Below are positions 8,308-17,618 of a DNA stretch of 64,000 bases, piece after piece. The stretch's first letter is position 1; each line of letters begins with the position of its first letter. The notes under the pieces are model-generated. The model made no database searches. It was not told the DNA's origin and was given only the letters and a program-made list of their open reading frames with translations. Position numbers and translations under genes: made by a program. The stretch is from contig NZ_BOLS01000011.1 of NCBI RefSeq assembly GCF_016861785.1, positions 1 through 64,000 of the forward strand, given 5' to 3'. This DNA is from Lacticaseibacillus mingshuiensis. GTDB taxonomy: Bacteria > Bacillota > Bacilli > Lactobacillales > Lactobacillaceae.

Positions 8308-10014
8308 TTAGAACAACGAATCAGTCCGCTGGTTCAGATAATCATTTTCCACTTTTTTATAGCTGCCCGGCTCGACCTTTTCAAGCGCGCTGGCAATAGT
8401 GTCGGCTGCCGCTTGATAATTGTAGCGCGAATACTGGGTCTTGCTTTGAATGGCGGCCTTGGCCACCTCTTCGTGATTGGTCTTGTAACGGTTGGCGTAT
8501 TGCAGCAATTGCTCCGTCATCCCCGCTGCATCGACCAATGCGCGGCTTTGGTCCTTGAGCTGATCGATGTCCTCGGCGATCTTGATCAGATTTTTTGCCA
8601 CCTCGTCCATGTCGATCTTGGTCTGATTCAGATCATCATTAAGGTCGTCCACTTCTCCCGTGACTACCCGGAAAAAGTCGAGGTAGGTCTTCGGCAATCC
8701 TGGTAGCGAATGCCGCGAGACCTCGTACTTGATGTCGCGCAGATCCATCTCAAATTGGGTCGCGGAGTCGTCTGCTTTTTGCTCGCTGGCACGAAGCCCG
8801 ACCACGCTGGTATTGATGGCAACTTGCTTGGCTTCGATGTCATGCAAGGCGTTTTTCGTCTCGGTGAACTGATCCAAGATCACAGAGTAGACGGCGGTGT
8901 TTTGCTGAATCGCATCCTGGGCCCGCGTGAAGTCCTCGTTCAGGCGGTTGATCTGGTTCTGCAGACTCGCCGCGTCCTGGAGCTCGTTGTGATTCAGCGT
9001 GTAGCTTTCGTTCAGGTGATTGAGCTCACGCATCAGCGTGTTATTTTGCTTGGTCGCATGGGCGATGAACTTGGCCAGTGAATTGTGCTGACTCATCACC
9101 GCTTTTTGGGCGACCAATTCTTTTTCCATCACCGCATACAAGGCGTCGATACTCGTGGCCACATCATCCGTATTGGCCTTTAGCGCGTCCAACTGGAGCC
9201 CGGCGATCTGCGTTTGCGCCTTGGCCAATTTGGCTTGAATGACCTGAACCCCACCAGGCACGTCTTCTGTGAAAACAAAATGGCGCTGGGTGAGCGTTTC
9301 GTGGCCGGTCTCGATCTCAGTCAGCTGGGCCGGAAATTCATTGACCACGGCGTTGACCAGTGGTGGCAGTGTTTTGACCTGATCCTGCAAGGTGCGGACC
9401 TGCTTATTGACCGCATCCAACTGCGATTTGGCGGCCTCGTGATCACCGGAATCGTTGGTCACACTGACTTCCTTGAGCGCCTCGCCAATCGTCTCAAGGG
9501 ACTGCTCCAGGGTGTTCAGGGCCTCGCCGAAGGAAAAACTCTTCGCCAGGATGGTCTTGCGGGCCTCTTGATAATCATCCCGCAACTTGAGCATGCGGGT
9601 CCGGTTCTCGGCTTCGCTGGCCTTGAGCTGGGTCAACGCGGTCCGCACCTCGCCCAGTGCCTTGCGGGTGTCGAGCATGAGCTGGTCGATCGCCTTCATG
9701 CCGCTATTGACGACAGAAAAACGAAACTGCCGGTTGGCCTGTTCGACATCCAGCAACTGTGTCTGCAGATCCGTCAGATTCTTTTCGGTGAGTTGCTGAT
9801 ACGTGCGCTGCCACTTGGTGAAGGTCTTCAAACTTTCACCGGACAACCGCAACTGCTCAATGCTGCGAATCATGCCGGTCAACTCACCGGTATCCAGCGC
9901 CGCTACCGTTGCGTCCAGCTCCTTGATCTCATGCGTCAGATGGGTCTGCCACGCCCAGATCCCGACCCCCGCCAGGATGACAACCAGCAAAATAATTATG
10001 ATCATCCAAAACAT
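8308..10014 (-). CDS. ezrA: Septation ring formation regulator EzrA
   Basis: A 568-residue membrane-anchored cell-division protein that modulates FtsZ ring assembly in low-GC Gram-positives. The first 25 residues form one membrane segment (MIIIILLVVILAGVGIWAW). The rest is almost wholly helical coiled coil (spectrin-like repeats), consistent with the usual EzrA length of about 570. RBS GGAAGGTG lies before ATG 10014. The order ezrA-iscS-thiI is common in lactobacilli, although here a repeat element separates ezrA from iscS. It is divergent from the fRMsr gene. Confidence 0.95.
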   Translation of the reverse strand: MFWMIIIILLVVILAGVGIWAWQTHLTHEIKELDATVAALDTGELTGMIRSIEQLRLSGESLKTFTKWQRTYQQLTEKNLTDLQTQLLDVEQANRQFRFSVVNSGMKAIDQLMLDTRKALGEVRTALTQLKASEAENRTRMLKLRDDYQEARKTILAKSFSFGEALNTLEQSLETIGEALKEVSVTNDSGDHEAAKSQLDAVNKQVRTLQDQVKTLPPLVNAVVNEFPAQLTEIETGHETLTQRHFVFTEDVPGGVQVIQAKLAKAQTQIAGLQLDALKANTDDVATSIDALYAVMEKELVAQKAVMSQHNSLAKFIAHATKQNNTLMRELNHLNESYTLNHNELQDAASLQNQINRLNEDFTRAQDAIQQNTAVYSVILDQFTETKNALHDIEAKQVAINTSVVGLRASEQKADDSATQFEMDLRDIKYEVSRHSLPGLPKTYLDFFRVVTGEVDDLNDDLNQTKIDMDEVAKNLIKIAEDIDQLKDQSRALVDAAGMTEQLLQYANRYKTNHEEVAKAAIQSKTQYSRYNYQAAADTIASALEKVEPGSYKKVENDYLNQRTDSLF

Positions 10015-10213
10015 ACTTATTACACCTTCCGCTGACCCCCGCGCCGCTTCATTGCATTTTCAGTGCAAGTCCTTTAAAATTCAGCTAATGAACTCACTTG
10101 CACCGCGCGTAGTCCTTATCTCATAGTATCGCAAAAAAGGGCTTAACTTAAAACCTATTTCTGCTATTTTATAAGAAAAGACGGCGCGCGGCCTGATATT
10201 TGGAGGCGCAACC

Positions 10214-10696
10214 ATGTCAACCATCGATAGCTTATTGCCAGCCCAACTAGATGCCTTGTCTGCCGATGAGACCAACCCGATCACCATTTTGGCGAATGCC
10301 AGCGCGGTGATCAATGCGGCGATGTCGGATCTCAACTGGGCAGGTTTTTACCTTTATAATAGGAAGACAGACTCGCTGGACCTCGGCCCCTTCCAAGGCC
10401 TCGTCGCGTGCACCCACATTCGGCCCGGCAGTGGTGTAGTCGGCACCAGCTTTGCCGAAAAGCGCGCCTTCGTCGTTGCCAACGTCCACGAATTTGCGGG
10501 CCACATCGCCTGCGATGCCGCTTCAAATTCGGAGGTCGTCGTGCCTTTGATCGTGAATGGCGAAACGGTCGGTGTTTTGGACATCGACTCCCCGCTGCTT
10601 GCCCGGTTTGATGAGGACGACCTGGCCAGTTTGCAGGAAGCCGCGACGGTGTTAAGCGCGCACCTTGACGCCACGTTGCTCGCCGCGGTATACTAG
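10214..10696 (+). CDS. Free methionine-(R)-sulfoxide reductase (GAF domain)
   Basis: A 160-residue single GAF-domain protein of the fRMsr (MsrC) family, which reduces free methionine-R-sulfoxide in the cytoplasm. Two of the three classical cysteines are visible: one in GLVACTHI (near residue 70) and the catalytic one in HIACDAASNSE (near 101). The third, normally in a GVCG motif, is replaced by Val (GSGVVGTSF). The catalytic and resolving pair is retained, so activity is still plausible. ATG 10214 has GGAGG 8-9 nt upstream. The rpsD promoter lies inside its 3' end. Confidence 0.9.
   Translation: MSTIDSLLPAQLDALSADETNPITILANASAVINAAMSDLNWAGFYLYNRKTDSLDLGPFQGLVACTHIRPGSGVVGTSFAEKRAFVVANVHEFAGHIACDAASNSEVVVPLIVNGETVGVLDIDSPLLARFDEDDLASLQEAATVLSAHLDATLLAAVY
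10665..10694 (+). promoter_or_regulatory. rpsD promoter
   Basis: TTGACG (10665-10670), an 18-nt spacer and TATACT (10689-10694) lie within the last codons of the preceding gene. They point to the folded rpsD leader. Confidence 0.8.
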
Positions 10697-10704
10697 TTCG
10701 CGTG

Positions 10705-10868
10705 TAAAATAATGCAGCAGTGAACGGCATGGTCGGCTCCAGTTGTGCGACCCGTTGAGGAGAGCGCAGTAACCGCGGCTGCAATGGCGAAGTGCTTAGC
10801 GCAACTGTCCGTGTGTTGAGTTCACAAATTCATTATTTTACTCCAATAAAATTTTTGGAGGAAATACC
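10705..10868 (+). promoter_or_regulatory. Structured rpsD leader, probable S4 autoregulatory RNA
   Basis: A 160-nt leader with nested helices: TAAAATAATG (10705-10714) pairs perfectly with CATTATTTTA (10831-10840), GTGAAC pairs with GTTCAC just inside, and CAGTTGTG pairs with CGCAACTG further in. After the closing stem a separate hairpin CTCCAA (10841-10846)/TTGGAG (10855-10860) covers the ribosome binding site. In many bacteria S4 represses its own mRNA through such leaders. Assignment to a known family needs a covariance search. Confidence 0.7.
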
Positions 10869-10870
10869 TT

Positions 10871-11482
10871 ATGTCTCGTTACACTGGTCCTCGCTGGAAG
10901 CAGTCCCGTCGTTTGGGTCTGTCCCTTTCCGGCACTGGTAAAGAACTTGCTCGTCGTCCGTACGCCCCTGGCGATCACGGTCCTAACAGCCGTCGTAAGA
11001 TCTCTGAATACGGCACCCAGCTGAAGGAAAAGCAAAAGCTTCGTTGGATGTACGGTTTGAACGAGCGTCAGTTCCAGAACTTGTTCATCCGCGCCGGCAA
11101 GATCAAGGAAGGCACCCATGGTGAAAACTTCATGGTCCTGCTTGAGACTCGTCTGGACAACATCGTTTACCGTCTCGGCCTGGCTTCCACCCGTCCGCAG
11201 GCGCGTCAGCTGGTTTCCCACGGCCACATCACGGTCGATGGCAAACGCGTTGACATTCCTTCCTACGAAGTTGCCGTTGGTCAGGTGATCGGTCTGCGCG
11301 AACGCAGCCAGAACCTGGACATCGTCAATGCTTCGCTTGAAGGTACGGTTTCCCGTCCTGCTTACGTCACCTTTGATGACAACAAGAAGGAAGGCTCCCT
11401 CGTTCGTCTGCCGCAACGCGACGAACTTGAACCAGACATCGACGAAGCGCTGGTCGTTGAATACTACAACCAGAAGCTGTAA
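10871..11482 (+). CDS. rpsD: 30S ribosomal protein S4
   Basis: A 203-residue primary 16S rRNA-binding protein. It has the N-terminal S4 segment [16 protein letters not shown] and an S4 RNA-binding domain at about residues 93-155 ([27 protein letters not shown]). It has the usual length for Firmicutes and strongly biased codon use. TTGGAGG lies 9 nt before ATG 10871. It is transcribed alone from its own promoter and is followed by a strong terminator. Confidence 0.98.
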   Translation: MSRYTGPRWKQSRRLGLSLSGTGKELARRPYAPGDHGPNSRRKISEYGTQLKEKQKLRWMYGLNERQFQNLFIRAGKIKEGTHGENFMVLLETRLDNIVYRLGLASTRPQARQLVSHGHITVDGKRVDIPSYEVAVGQVIGLRERSQNLDIVNASLEGTVSRPAYVTFDDNKKEGSLVRLPQRDELEPDIDEALVVEYYNQKL

Positions 11483-11539
11483 TCAAAAACGCCACCAAAG
11501 CTTTTGCCGGACATTGCCCGGTGCAAAGCGGTGCAACAA

Positions 11540-11577
11540 AAACGTGTCAGTCTTTCGAGGCTGGCACGTTTTTTTGC
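11540..11577 (+). terminator. rpsD terminator
   Basis: ACGTGTCAGTC pairs with GGCTGGCACGT across a short loop and is followed by a run of seven T. Confidence 0.9.
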
Positions 11578-11589
11578 GGAAAATTAGCT

Positions 11590-12171
11590 TCAAGAATGGT
11601 TGTGAATTGAGCCCGCCTCTTTCAGCGCGCCCGCCGTCGCGTTTTGGAGTGTCCCAATCAAAATGTGTATGTCATCCAGACTTTCCTCTTGGCCATGCAG
11701 TAACCACTCACGCCAAATGCCGTACACGCCTGCGCTCATAAAAGTCACCCAGTACCTGCGCTTGGTCGCATCAAGATCTTCCCACTCACTGCCTTGAGCG
11801 TAGTAGCGCGCCATATTGTCGGTGAAGATCTGCTGAATAATGTATTCGTAATTCCGCGTGGCGGCTAATGCCAGATCTGCAGAAAAATCTGAAAAGAATG
11901 CCGCCATATCCCGCAATTTTTCCTCAGACGGCACCTGTCGGATCACATCCTCAAAGATCTCCTCGATCTGAGGCGCGAAATACGCGTGAAGAATGTCCTC
12001 TAGCGCCTGATAGTTGCGATAAAATGCCATCCGGCTGACGCCAGCGCGCTTGATCAGATCAGTCACCTTGATCTCGTTCAGGTCATGCATCTGCAGCAGC
12101 TGCAAAAGCGCAGTCGTCAAATATTGTTGCGAATCCTCTTTGATCTGTTGCGCGTGCTTCGTCGCTGCCAT
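11590..12171 (-). CDS. TetR/AcrR-family transcriptional regulator
   Basis: A 193-residue regulator with an N-terminal TetR helix-turn-helix (about residues 15-60, KVTDLIKRAGVSRMAFYRNY) and a helical C-terminal ligand domain of the kind found in DhaS-like TetR proteins. It is divergent from the NAD(P)-dependent reductase at 12374, which is its most likely target. Its promoter is TTGTAA (12253-12258), 17 nt, TACACT (12230-12235) on the minus strand. Together with the reductase it has less GC-rich codon use than the flanking genes, hinting at acquisition as a pair. Confidence 0.88.
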   Translation of the reverse strand: MAATKHAQQIKEDSQQYLTTALLQLLQMHDLNEIKVTDLIKRAGVSRMAFYRNYQALEDILHAYFAPQIEEIFEDVIRQVPSEEKLRDMAAFFSDFSADLALAATRNYEYIIQQIFTDNMARYYAQGSEWEDLDATKRRYWVTFMSAGVYGIWREWLLHGQEESLDDIHILIGTLQNATAGALKEAGSIHNHS

Positions 12172-12373
12172 ATCACTTTCTCCTTTATGTCACACATGCC
12201 AGTAACCTGCTTGTCTCGAACTCGACGACAGTGTACCTTAATGACGCTGAGGTTACAAATGTTTCTCAGTTAAAGAAAACAAATGATTCGCAGCGGCAAC
12301 TCGCGCGGAGCCAATACTTGACTCATCTGAGAACAACGCGAGATTGCTGCAGGACATGAGGAGGACAATTAAA

Positions 12374-13384
12374 ATGGCAACCTATTTAGTCACTGGTGGC
12401 ACCGGCTTCGTTGCAAGCTGGGCAATCGTCACCTTACTCAAACGAGGCGAGAAGGTGCGTACCACCGTTCGCTCAGAAGAAAAAGGGAAAACACTCAAAC
12501 AAGCCTTGAGTCAGTACACAGACACGACCGCCCTCAGTTTTAAGGTCGCAGATCTAACTGATGCAATCTCATGGTCTGCTGCGATGCGAGACATCGAGTT
12601 CGTCTTACACATTGCTTCACCAATGAGCGCTGACAATCCAGATGATGAGGCGGCCGTGATGAAGCCAGCCATCGATGGGACGCTAAATGTTCTCAAGGCA
12701 GCAGTTGCAGCCCATGTCAAACATGTGGTGATGACATCCTCACTGGCAGCCGCGACCCCGCCAAGTTCGGAGACCAATCAGGCCATCGATGAATCTTATT
12801 GGACGGACCCAACGAATCCTGAGCTTAACGCTTATCGCCGATCAAAAGTCCTGGCAGAGCAAGCCGCATGGGACTATATGAAAACGCAAACTGAGACTGC
12901 CTTCACGACCGTTCTTCCTGGCGCTATTTTTGGTCCAATTCTGCAACCGCAAAACACCCACTCGGTCCAGGTCATTCAGCAAATGATCGTCCGCCACGTG
13001 CCAAATCCCAAGATCAGCTTTGAGATCATCGACGTCCGGGACCTGGTCGATCTGGAGATACGGGCTGTGAACACTCCTGCCGCAAACGGCCAGCGCTATA
13101 ACGCGATCTCCGAAAGCATTGCGATGCGCGACATTGCCAAGACATTGAAGAGCGATGTTCCCGAACTTGCGAGCCGCGTGCGGACGTCCCAACTGCCAGA
13201 CGCCATCCTTCGACTCGCCGCAAAAAAGGCACCTGAACTGAACGCAATTGTCGGGATGCTTGGCCGCAAATTTGCGCACACCAACCAGAAAGCCATTCGC
13301 GAACTAGATTGGCATCCCCGGCCGGCCAAAACGACCGTGATCGATACAGCCAAAAGTCTTTACGCGTTTAATTTATTGAGCTGA
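12374..13384 (+). CDS. NAD(P)-dependent extended SDR reductase (dihydroflavonol reductase-like)
   Basis: A 336-residue oxidoreductase of the extended short-chain dehydrogenase group, similar to dihydroflavonol-4-reductase and aldehyde/ketone reductases. It has the nucleotide-binding TGGTGFVAS near residue 8, a HIASP segment after the central strands, a catalytic Ser stretch MTSSLAA, and the YxxxK pair in AYRRSKVLAEQ near 160. The substrate is unknown. ATG 12374 is chosen over the upstream ATG 12344 because GAGGAGG lies 9 nt before it and the protein then begins directly with the Rossmann strand. It is likely controlled by the divergent TetR gene. Confidence 0.88.
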   Translation: MATYLVTGGTGFVASWAIVTLLKRGEKVRTTVRSEEKGKTLKQALSQYTDTTALSFKVADLTDAISWSAAMRDIEFVLHIASPMSADNPDDEAAVMKPAIDGTLNVLKAAVAAHVKHVVMTSSLAAATPPSSETNQAIDESYWTDPTNPELNAYRRSKVLAEQAAWDYMKTQTETAFTTVLPGAIFGPILQPQNTHSVQVIQQMIVRHVPNPKISFEIIDVRDLVDLEIRAVNTPAANGQRYNAISESIAMRDIAKTLKSDVPELASRVRTSQLPDAILRLAAKKAPELNAIVGMLGRKFAHTNQKAIRELDWHPRPAKTTVIDTAKSLYAFNLLS

Positions 13385-13482
13385 CACCTCTAATTGTCTG
13401 ATTTCTTCTGGGACCGCTAACCACACCTCACCTCTAAATCGCGATATAATGAGACCCAAATACAGACTCCCAGGAGGTCATC

Positions 13483-14073
13483 ATGGAGATCGCAGTCAAA
13501 GAACAGCTGATCGCGCAAACAACGGCTCGGTACGCCCCGAACATCCCTGCCGCCAGTATCCACAAACTGGCGCTACTGGCAGATCAAGTCTATTTTCCCC
13601 GCAATAGCACCATTCTTGAGCTTGATGAGCCGCAAGAGCAGGTCTATCTGATTTAAGACGGGCTTGCGCGGTCCTCGGCGGTCGATGAACAAGGCCATCT
13701 GATCGTGAAAAACTTTATGCTGGAAGGCGATTTTCTCATCGGCGAAAGCCTGTTTTCGGCCACCAGTACCGAAAGCTTTAGCGCGATCGAGGACCTCCAT
13801 TGTTTGCGGTTTGCGGCCGCGCAGATGAAGCCCATTTTGATGGCCGACGCGGCCCTGACGCAACTGTACATCGCGGTGCTTGAGGACACCCTGCGCTACA
13901 AGATGCGGCGCGAATACGGTTTTCAAAATTTGGATGCGGCGGCCCGCTATCAGGAATTCCGGGCGCTTTTTGGCAAGGCGGAAGCCCGGATTCCGCAAAA
14001 CCAGATCGCCTCCTACATCGGCATCACGAAAGAAAGTTTGAGCCGCATCCGCAAGAACCTGGCGAGTCGTTAA
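13483..14073 (+). pseudogene. Crp/Fnr-family regulator interrupted by a stop codon
   Basis: One continuous frame of 196 codons encodes a Crp/Fnr-type regulator but carries TAA at codon 58 (13654-13656). Before the stop is a cyclic-nucleotide-binding-like beta region (VYFPRNSTILELDEPQEQVYLI). After it come the rest of the sensor domain (IVKNFMLEGDFLIGES) and a C-terminal winged helix (IPQNQIASYIGITKESLSRI). ATG 13483 has AGGAGGTCATC upstream, and TATAAT lies at 13445-13450, so expression signals are intact. A single-base change from AAA, CAA or GAA would create the stop. ATG 13705 could give a truncated product with the DNA-binding domain. It could also be a sequencing error. Confidence 0.8.
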
Positions 14074-14141
14074 CATAGATCAACGCGCCGCGCCCCACCC
14101 CTTGGTATTCTAAGTTCATCAAATAGATGGAGGTCATGACA

Positions 14142-15083
14142 ATGACAACTTACGAAAACCAACAAGCGTGGCGCGATGTGCAAGACTTTTTACCGGCAGC
14201 TTATCACTATACTGAGACATACCACCCGGTCGAAGAACAATGGAACTGGCGCGGGAACGGCGTACACCTGGACACTTTCCGCAACCCGAACGCAAAGGCG
14301 AAGATCATTCTGTTTCATGGCGTTGGCACCAACGGCCGGCAGATCTCGATGATCATCGGCGGCCCGCTCGCACAGGACGGCTACGAAACGATCACCGTCG
14401 ACATGCCGACTTATGGGGTCACTGATGTCGCGCCGCACACGATCATCAGCTATGATGACTGGGTCCAGTGCGGCTCCGACCTGATCGACAGCGAACTCGC
14501 AAAGGATGATCGGCCGATCTTCCTGTATGGCTTGTCCGCCGGGGGCATGGAGACCTACCATGTCGCGGCGCGGAACAAAAAAGTTCGTGGCATTATCGGC
14601 ATGACCTTTTTGGACCAGCGGAGCAAAGACGTCCAAATGACCACGACCAATAACTGGTTCTGGGGGACGTTCGGCATTCCGCTGACGAAAATGGCGACTA
14701 GCATCGGCTTATCCGGCTTCAAGATGAAAATGAGCATCCCGTCGAAGATGTCCGCCCTGGTCAATGATCCTGACTGCTTGAAGATCTTGCTCAAGGATCG
14801 CACATCCGGCGGCAACCGGGTCTCGATGCGCTTCATGAACACGTATATGACCTATGCCCCGGATATCGAACCGGAAGATTTCACCGTCTGCCCCGTTTTG
14901 CTCACCCAACCCGATGCGGACCGGTGGACCCCGCAGCGACTCAGCGATCCATTCCTCGATCGGCTGACTCAGGTCCAAGTCACACGCACGACCCTGCGCA
15001 ACGGCTCGCATTACCCGATCGAAGCCACCGCCTTGGCCGATCTGCATGACGCGATCAGTGACTTCCTGCAGCGTAACCTGTAA
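14142..15083 (+). CDS. Alpha/beta hydrolase
   Basis: A 313-residue alpha/beta-hydrolase-fold protein. It shows the oxyanion-region HGVGTNGR near residue 62, a nucleophile elbow GLSAGG near residue 132 (Ser within GxSxG), and a C-terminal histidine in NGSHYPIE near residue 288. It has no signal peptide, so it should be cytoplasmic; substrate unknown. The upstream ATG 14127 overlaps the GGAGG site, so ATG 14142 is preferred. It follows the broken Crp/Fnr gene and may have been its target. Confidence 0.85.
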   Translation: MTTYENQQAWRDVQDFLPAAYHYTETYHPVEEQWNWRGNGVHLDTFRNPNAKAKIILFHGVGTNGRQISMIIGGPLAQDGYETITVDMPTYGVTDVAPHTIISYDDWVQCGSDLIDSELAKDDRPIFLYGLSAGGMETYHVAARNKKVRGIIGMTFLDQRSKDVQMTTTNNWFWGTFGIPLTKMATSIGLSGFKMKMSIPSKMSALVNDPDCLKILLKDRTSGGNRVSMRFMNTYMTYAPDIEPEDFTVCPVLLTQPDADRWTPQRLSDPFLDRLTQVQVTRTTLRNGSHYPIEATALADLHDAISDFLQRNL

Positions 15084-15113
15084 GCGGCCACCAGCCTCAC
15101 GCCCCTCAACTCG

Positions 15114-15166
15114 AAAATGGCGACATCCAGCTCGGCAATTGTGCCGAACGGAATGTCGCCATTTTT
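15114..15166. terminator. Terminator between the hydrolase and tex (convergent genes)
   Basis: AAAATGGCGACAT pairs with ATGTCGCCATTTT, with an inner TTCGGCA/TGCCGAA-type stem and T5 on the plus strand. A-rich flanks could let it act in both directions. Confidence 0.85.
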
Positions 15167-15217
15167 GATCTGCAAAAGAGAGCGCTTGCCTGTCACACGA
15201 TGGCAACTAGTTCGTGA

Positions 15218-17392
15218 TCAGTCCTCATCCGGATCGATCATGGTCAGCTCGATTCGTTCACGTTCCATATCCACCTCTGTGATCCAAACAGTCACAATGT
15301 CGCCGACAGCAACGACACTGCTGGCATCACGGACATGTTTTTTCGCCAGCCGCGAGATGTGGACCAGACCGTCGTGCTTGACGCCGATATCGACAAACGC
15401 GCCGAAATCCACCACGTTCCGCACCGTGCCTTGCAGCTCCATGCCAGGCTGCAGGTCTTCCATCGTCAACACATCCTTGCGCAAAAGTGGGGCAGGCATC
15501 TGATCACGCAGATCACGGCCCGGATGCTGGAGGCTGGCCACAATATCCACTAAGGTCGCGGCTCCGACTGTTCCCAACAGTGGCACCGGATCAACTTTTG
15601 TCAGCGTCGCCGTTTTTGCGGCGTCGCCAAGATCGGCCGTCGACAGATTTGCGGCATGAAGCAAGCGCTTCGCCACCCCATAGCTTTCCGGATGAATGTC
15701 CGTATTGTCCAGCGGTTCAACGCCGCCGATGATGCGCAGGAACCCGACTGACTGTTCAAAGGCTTTGGGGCCAAGGCGCGGTACATTTTGTAACGCCATC
15801 CGCGTGGTGTAACGGCCGTGTTCGTTGCGGTAAGCCACGATATTGGTCGCGGTCGTCTTGGTCAGCCCAGAAATGCGCGTGAGTAGCGGCACGCTGGCAG
15901 TATTGAGATCCACGCCGACCTGATTGACGGCCCGTTCGACCACGGCATCGACCTCGCTGGCCAGGGCCTTTGCCGGCAGGTCGTGTTGATATTGGCCGAC
16001 CCCGATCGATTCGGGATCGATCTTGACGAGCTCGGCTAACGGATCCTGCAAGCGGCGGCCGATGCTGATCGCACTGCGCTGTTCAACTTGCAGCTCAGGA
16101 AATTCGTCGCGGGCCAGCTGGCTGGCGGAATACACGGATGCCCCGGCTTCGTTGACGATCACGTAGAAGATCTCGCGATGAATTTTTTTCAAGGTGTCGG
16201 CCACAAACTGCTCGGATTCGCGACTCGCGGTACCGTTGCCGATCGCGATCATGGTGACATGGTACTGCTCCAGCAGGGCGGTGAACTCCGCTGCAGCCAC
16301 AGCGCGCTTGGCAGCAGGCGCAGGCGGAAATGGATAGATCACGGCCTTGGTGAGAAATTTCCCATTTTCGTCGATGACGGCGAGTTTGCACCCGGTCCGA
16401 TACGCCGGATCAAAGCCCAGCACCACGCGGCCCTTGAGCGGCGCCTGCATCAACAGATTGTACAAATTTTTCCCGAAGACTTCGATCGATTTGGTGTCGG
16501 CGGTCTCCGTCAATTCATTGCGCAGGTCGCGCTCGATGGCTGGACCGATGAACCGCTTGTAGCTGTCCTCATACGCGTCTGTGACAAACTGCGTCGCCTG
16601 ACTGCGCTGGTGGTGGCCGATCAGTCGCTCATGCAAGTGTTGCAAAATAGGGCCGGTGGCGACTGTCACCCTGACCGTCAAAATTTTTTCTTTTTCGCCG
16701 CGATTGATCGCCAGCGTGCGGGTCGGAGACATCTCGTTGACCCGCGCGCTGAAGTCATAAAATTGTTGGTAGACCCTTTTTTCATCAAGCGCTTTGGCCT
16801 TGGGCTTGAGTGCGACCTCGATCTTCCCGTTTTTGGTGGTGTAGGTGCGGACCCAGTTGCGTAGCGCGGCCTGATCCGCATAATTTTCTGCCAGGATCTC
16901 ATGCGCGCCAGCCAAAACCTCGGTGACACTCTTGACCTTCTTGGCCGGATTCACATAGCGCCTCGCTTGCTGGCGGAGGTCCTCGGCGGGAAAACGGCTG
17001 ATCCAATCCGCAAATGGGGCAAGCCCCTGCGACCGCGCGACCGTGGCTTTGGTCTGGCGTTTTGGTTTGTATGGCAGGTAGAGATCTTCCACATCCTGCA
17101 TTTTGGTGGCGGCATTGACCTGTTGCGTCAACTTCGGCGTGAGCTTGCCCTGTTCCTGGATGCTTTTCAGCACCGCGGCTTTGCGGTCTTGCAAGGCCGT
17201 CGCACGCTGAAAAGCGGCCTCGATCGTCTGTATCTGGACCTCATCAAGACTACCAGTGCGTTCCTTCCGATACCGAGCAATAAATGGCACCGTGTTGCCC
17301 TCTTGCATCAGTTCAAGCACCGCGCTGATCTGGCGGCTGGTGATGCCGGTGAGTTCATTTTTCACGAGCTGTAGTGTCTGTGCTTCGATCAT
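15218..17392 (-). CDS. tex: RNA-binding transcriptional accessory protein Tex
   Basis: A 724-residue cytoplasmic nucleic-acid-binding protein of the Tex/YhgF family. The N-terminal HTH-like region includes QEGNTVPFIARYRKE. A central YqgF/RNase H-like domain follows (VVLGFDPAYRTGCKLAV near residue 320), then helix-hairpin-helix repeats (LTRISGLTKTTATNIVAYR). The C-terminus is an S1 domain (LQGTVRNVVDFGAFVDIGV near residue 655). The length matches the family. RBS AAGGGATG is before ATG 17392. The gene is single; about 225 nt without a gene separates it from the next one upstream, with a TATGTT-A-AACATA palindrome at about 17430-17445. Confidence 0.95.
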   Translation of the reverse strand: MIEAQTLQLVKNELTGITSRQISAVLELMQEGNTVPFIARYRKERTGSLDEVQIQTIEAAFQRATALQDRKAAVLKSIQEQGKLTPKLTQQVNAATKMQDVEDLYLPYKPKRQTKATVARSQGLAPFADWISRFPAEDLRQQARRYVNPAKKVKSVTEVLAGAHEILAENYADQAALRNWVRTYTTKNGKIEVALKPKAKALDEKRVYQQFYDFSARVNEMSPTRTLAINRGEKEKILTVRVTVATGPILQHLHERLIGHHQRSQATQFVTDAYEDSYKRFIGPAIERDLRNELTETADTKSIEVFGKNLYNLLMQAPLKGRVVLGFDPAYRTGCKLAVIDENGKFLTKAVIYPFPPAPAAKRAVAAAEFTALLEQYHVTMIAIGNGTASRESEQFVADTLKKIHREIFYVIVNEAGASVYSASQLARDEFPELQVEQRSAISIGRRLQDPLAELVKIDPESIGVGQYQHDLPAKALASEVDAVVERAVNQVGVDLNTASVPLLTRISGLTKTTATNIVAYRNEHGRYTTRMALQNVPRLGPKAFEQSVGFLRIIGGVEPLDNTDIHPESYGVAKRLLHAANLSTADLGDAAKTATLTKVDPVPLLGTVGAATLVDIVASLQHPGRDLRDQMPAPLLRKDVLTMEDLQPGMELQGTVRNVVDFGAFVDIGVKHDGLVHISRLAKKHVRDASSVVAVGDIVTVWITEVDMERERIELTMIDPDED

Positions 17393-17618
17393 GCGATCAT
17401 CCCTTATTTTTTTCTGGGCGATTGTCCCTCACTATGTTTAACATAAGATCGCAAAATCGTCCACGATGAGGATCGCGGATGAAGAAGCCGCTTCAGGGCA
17501 GTCAGTCGTGACAGGAAAAATTGGCTGGTGTCGGCATTTCAGAGCCCAGCCCCCTCCAATTGCGCCGTACCGGCCGCACCGTGGCCAGTTGCGAGGCCAT
17601 GCGGTTTTCCACTGGTCT

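Noticed and set aside
17393-17618. Minus-strand 65-codon ORF between tex and the MFS gene
   Set aside because: It overlaps the tex leader and the MFS 3' end, has no ribosome site and no recognisable protein features.
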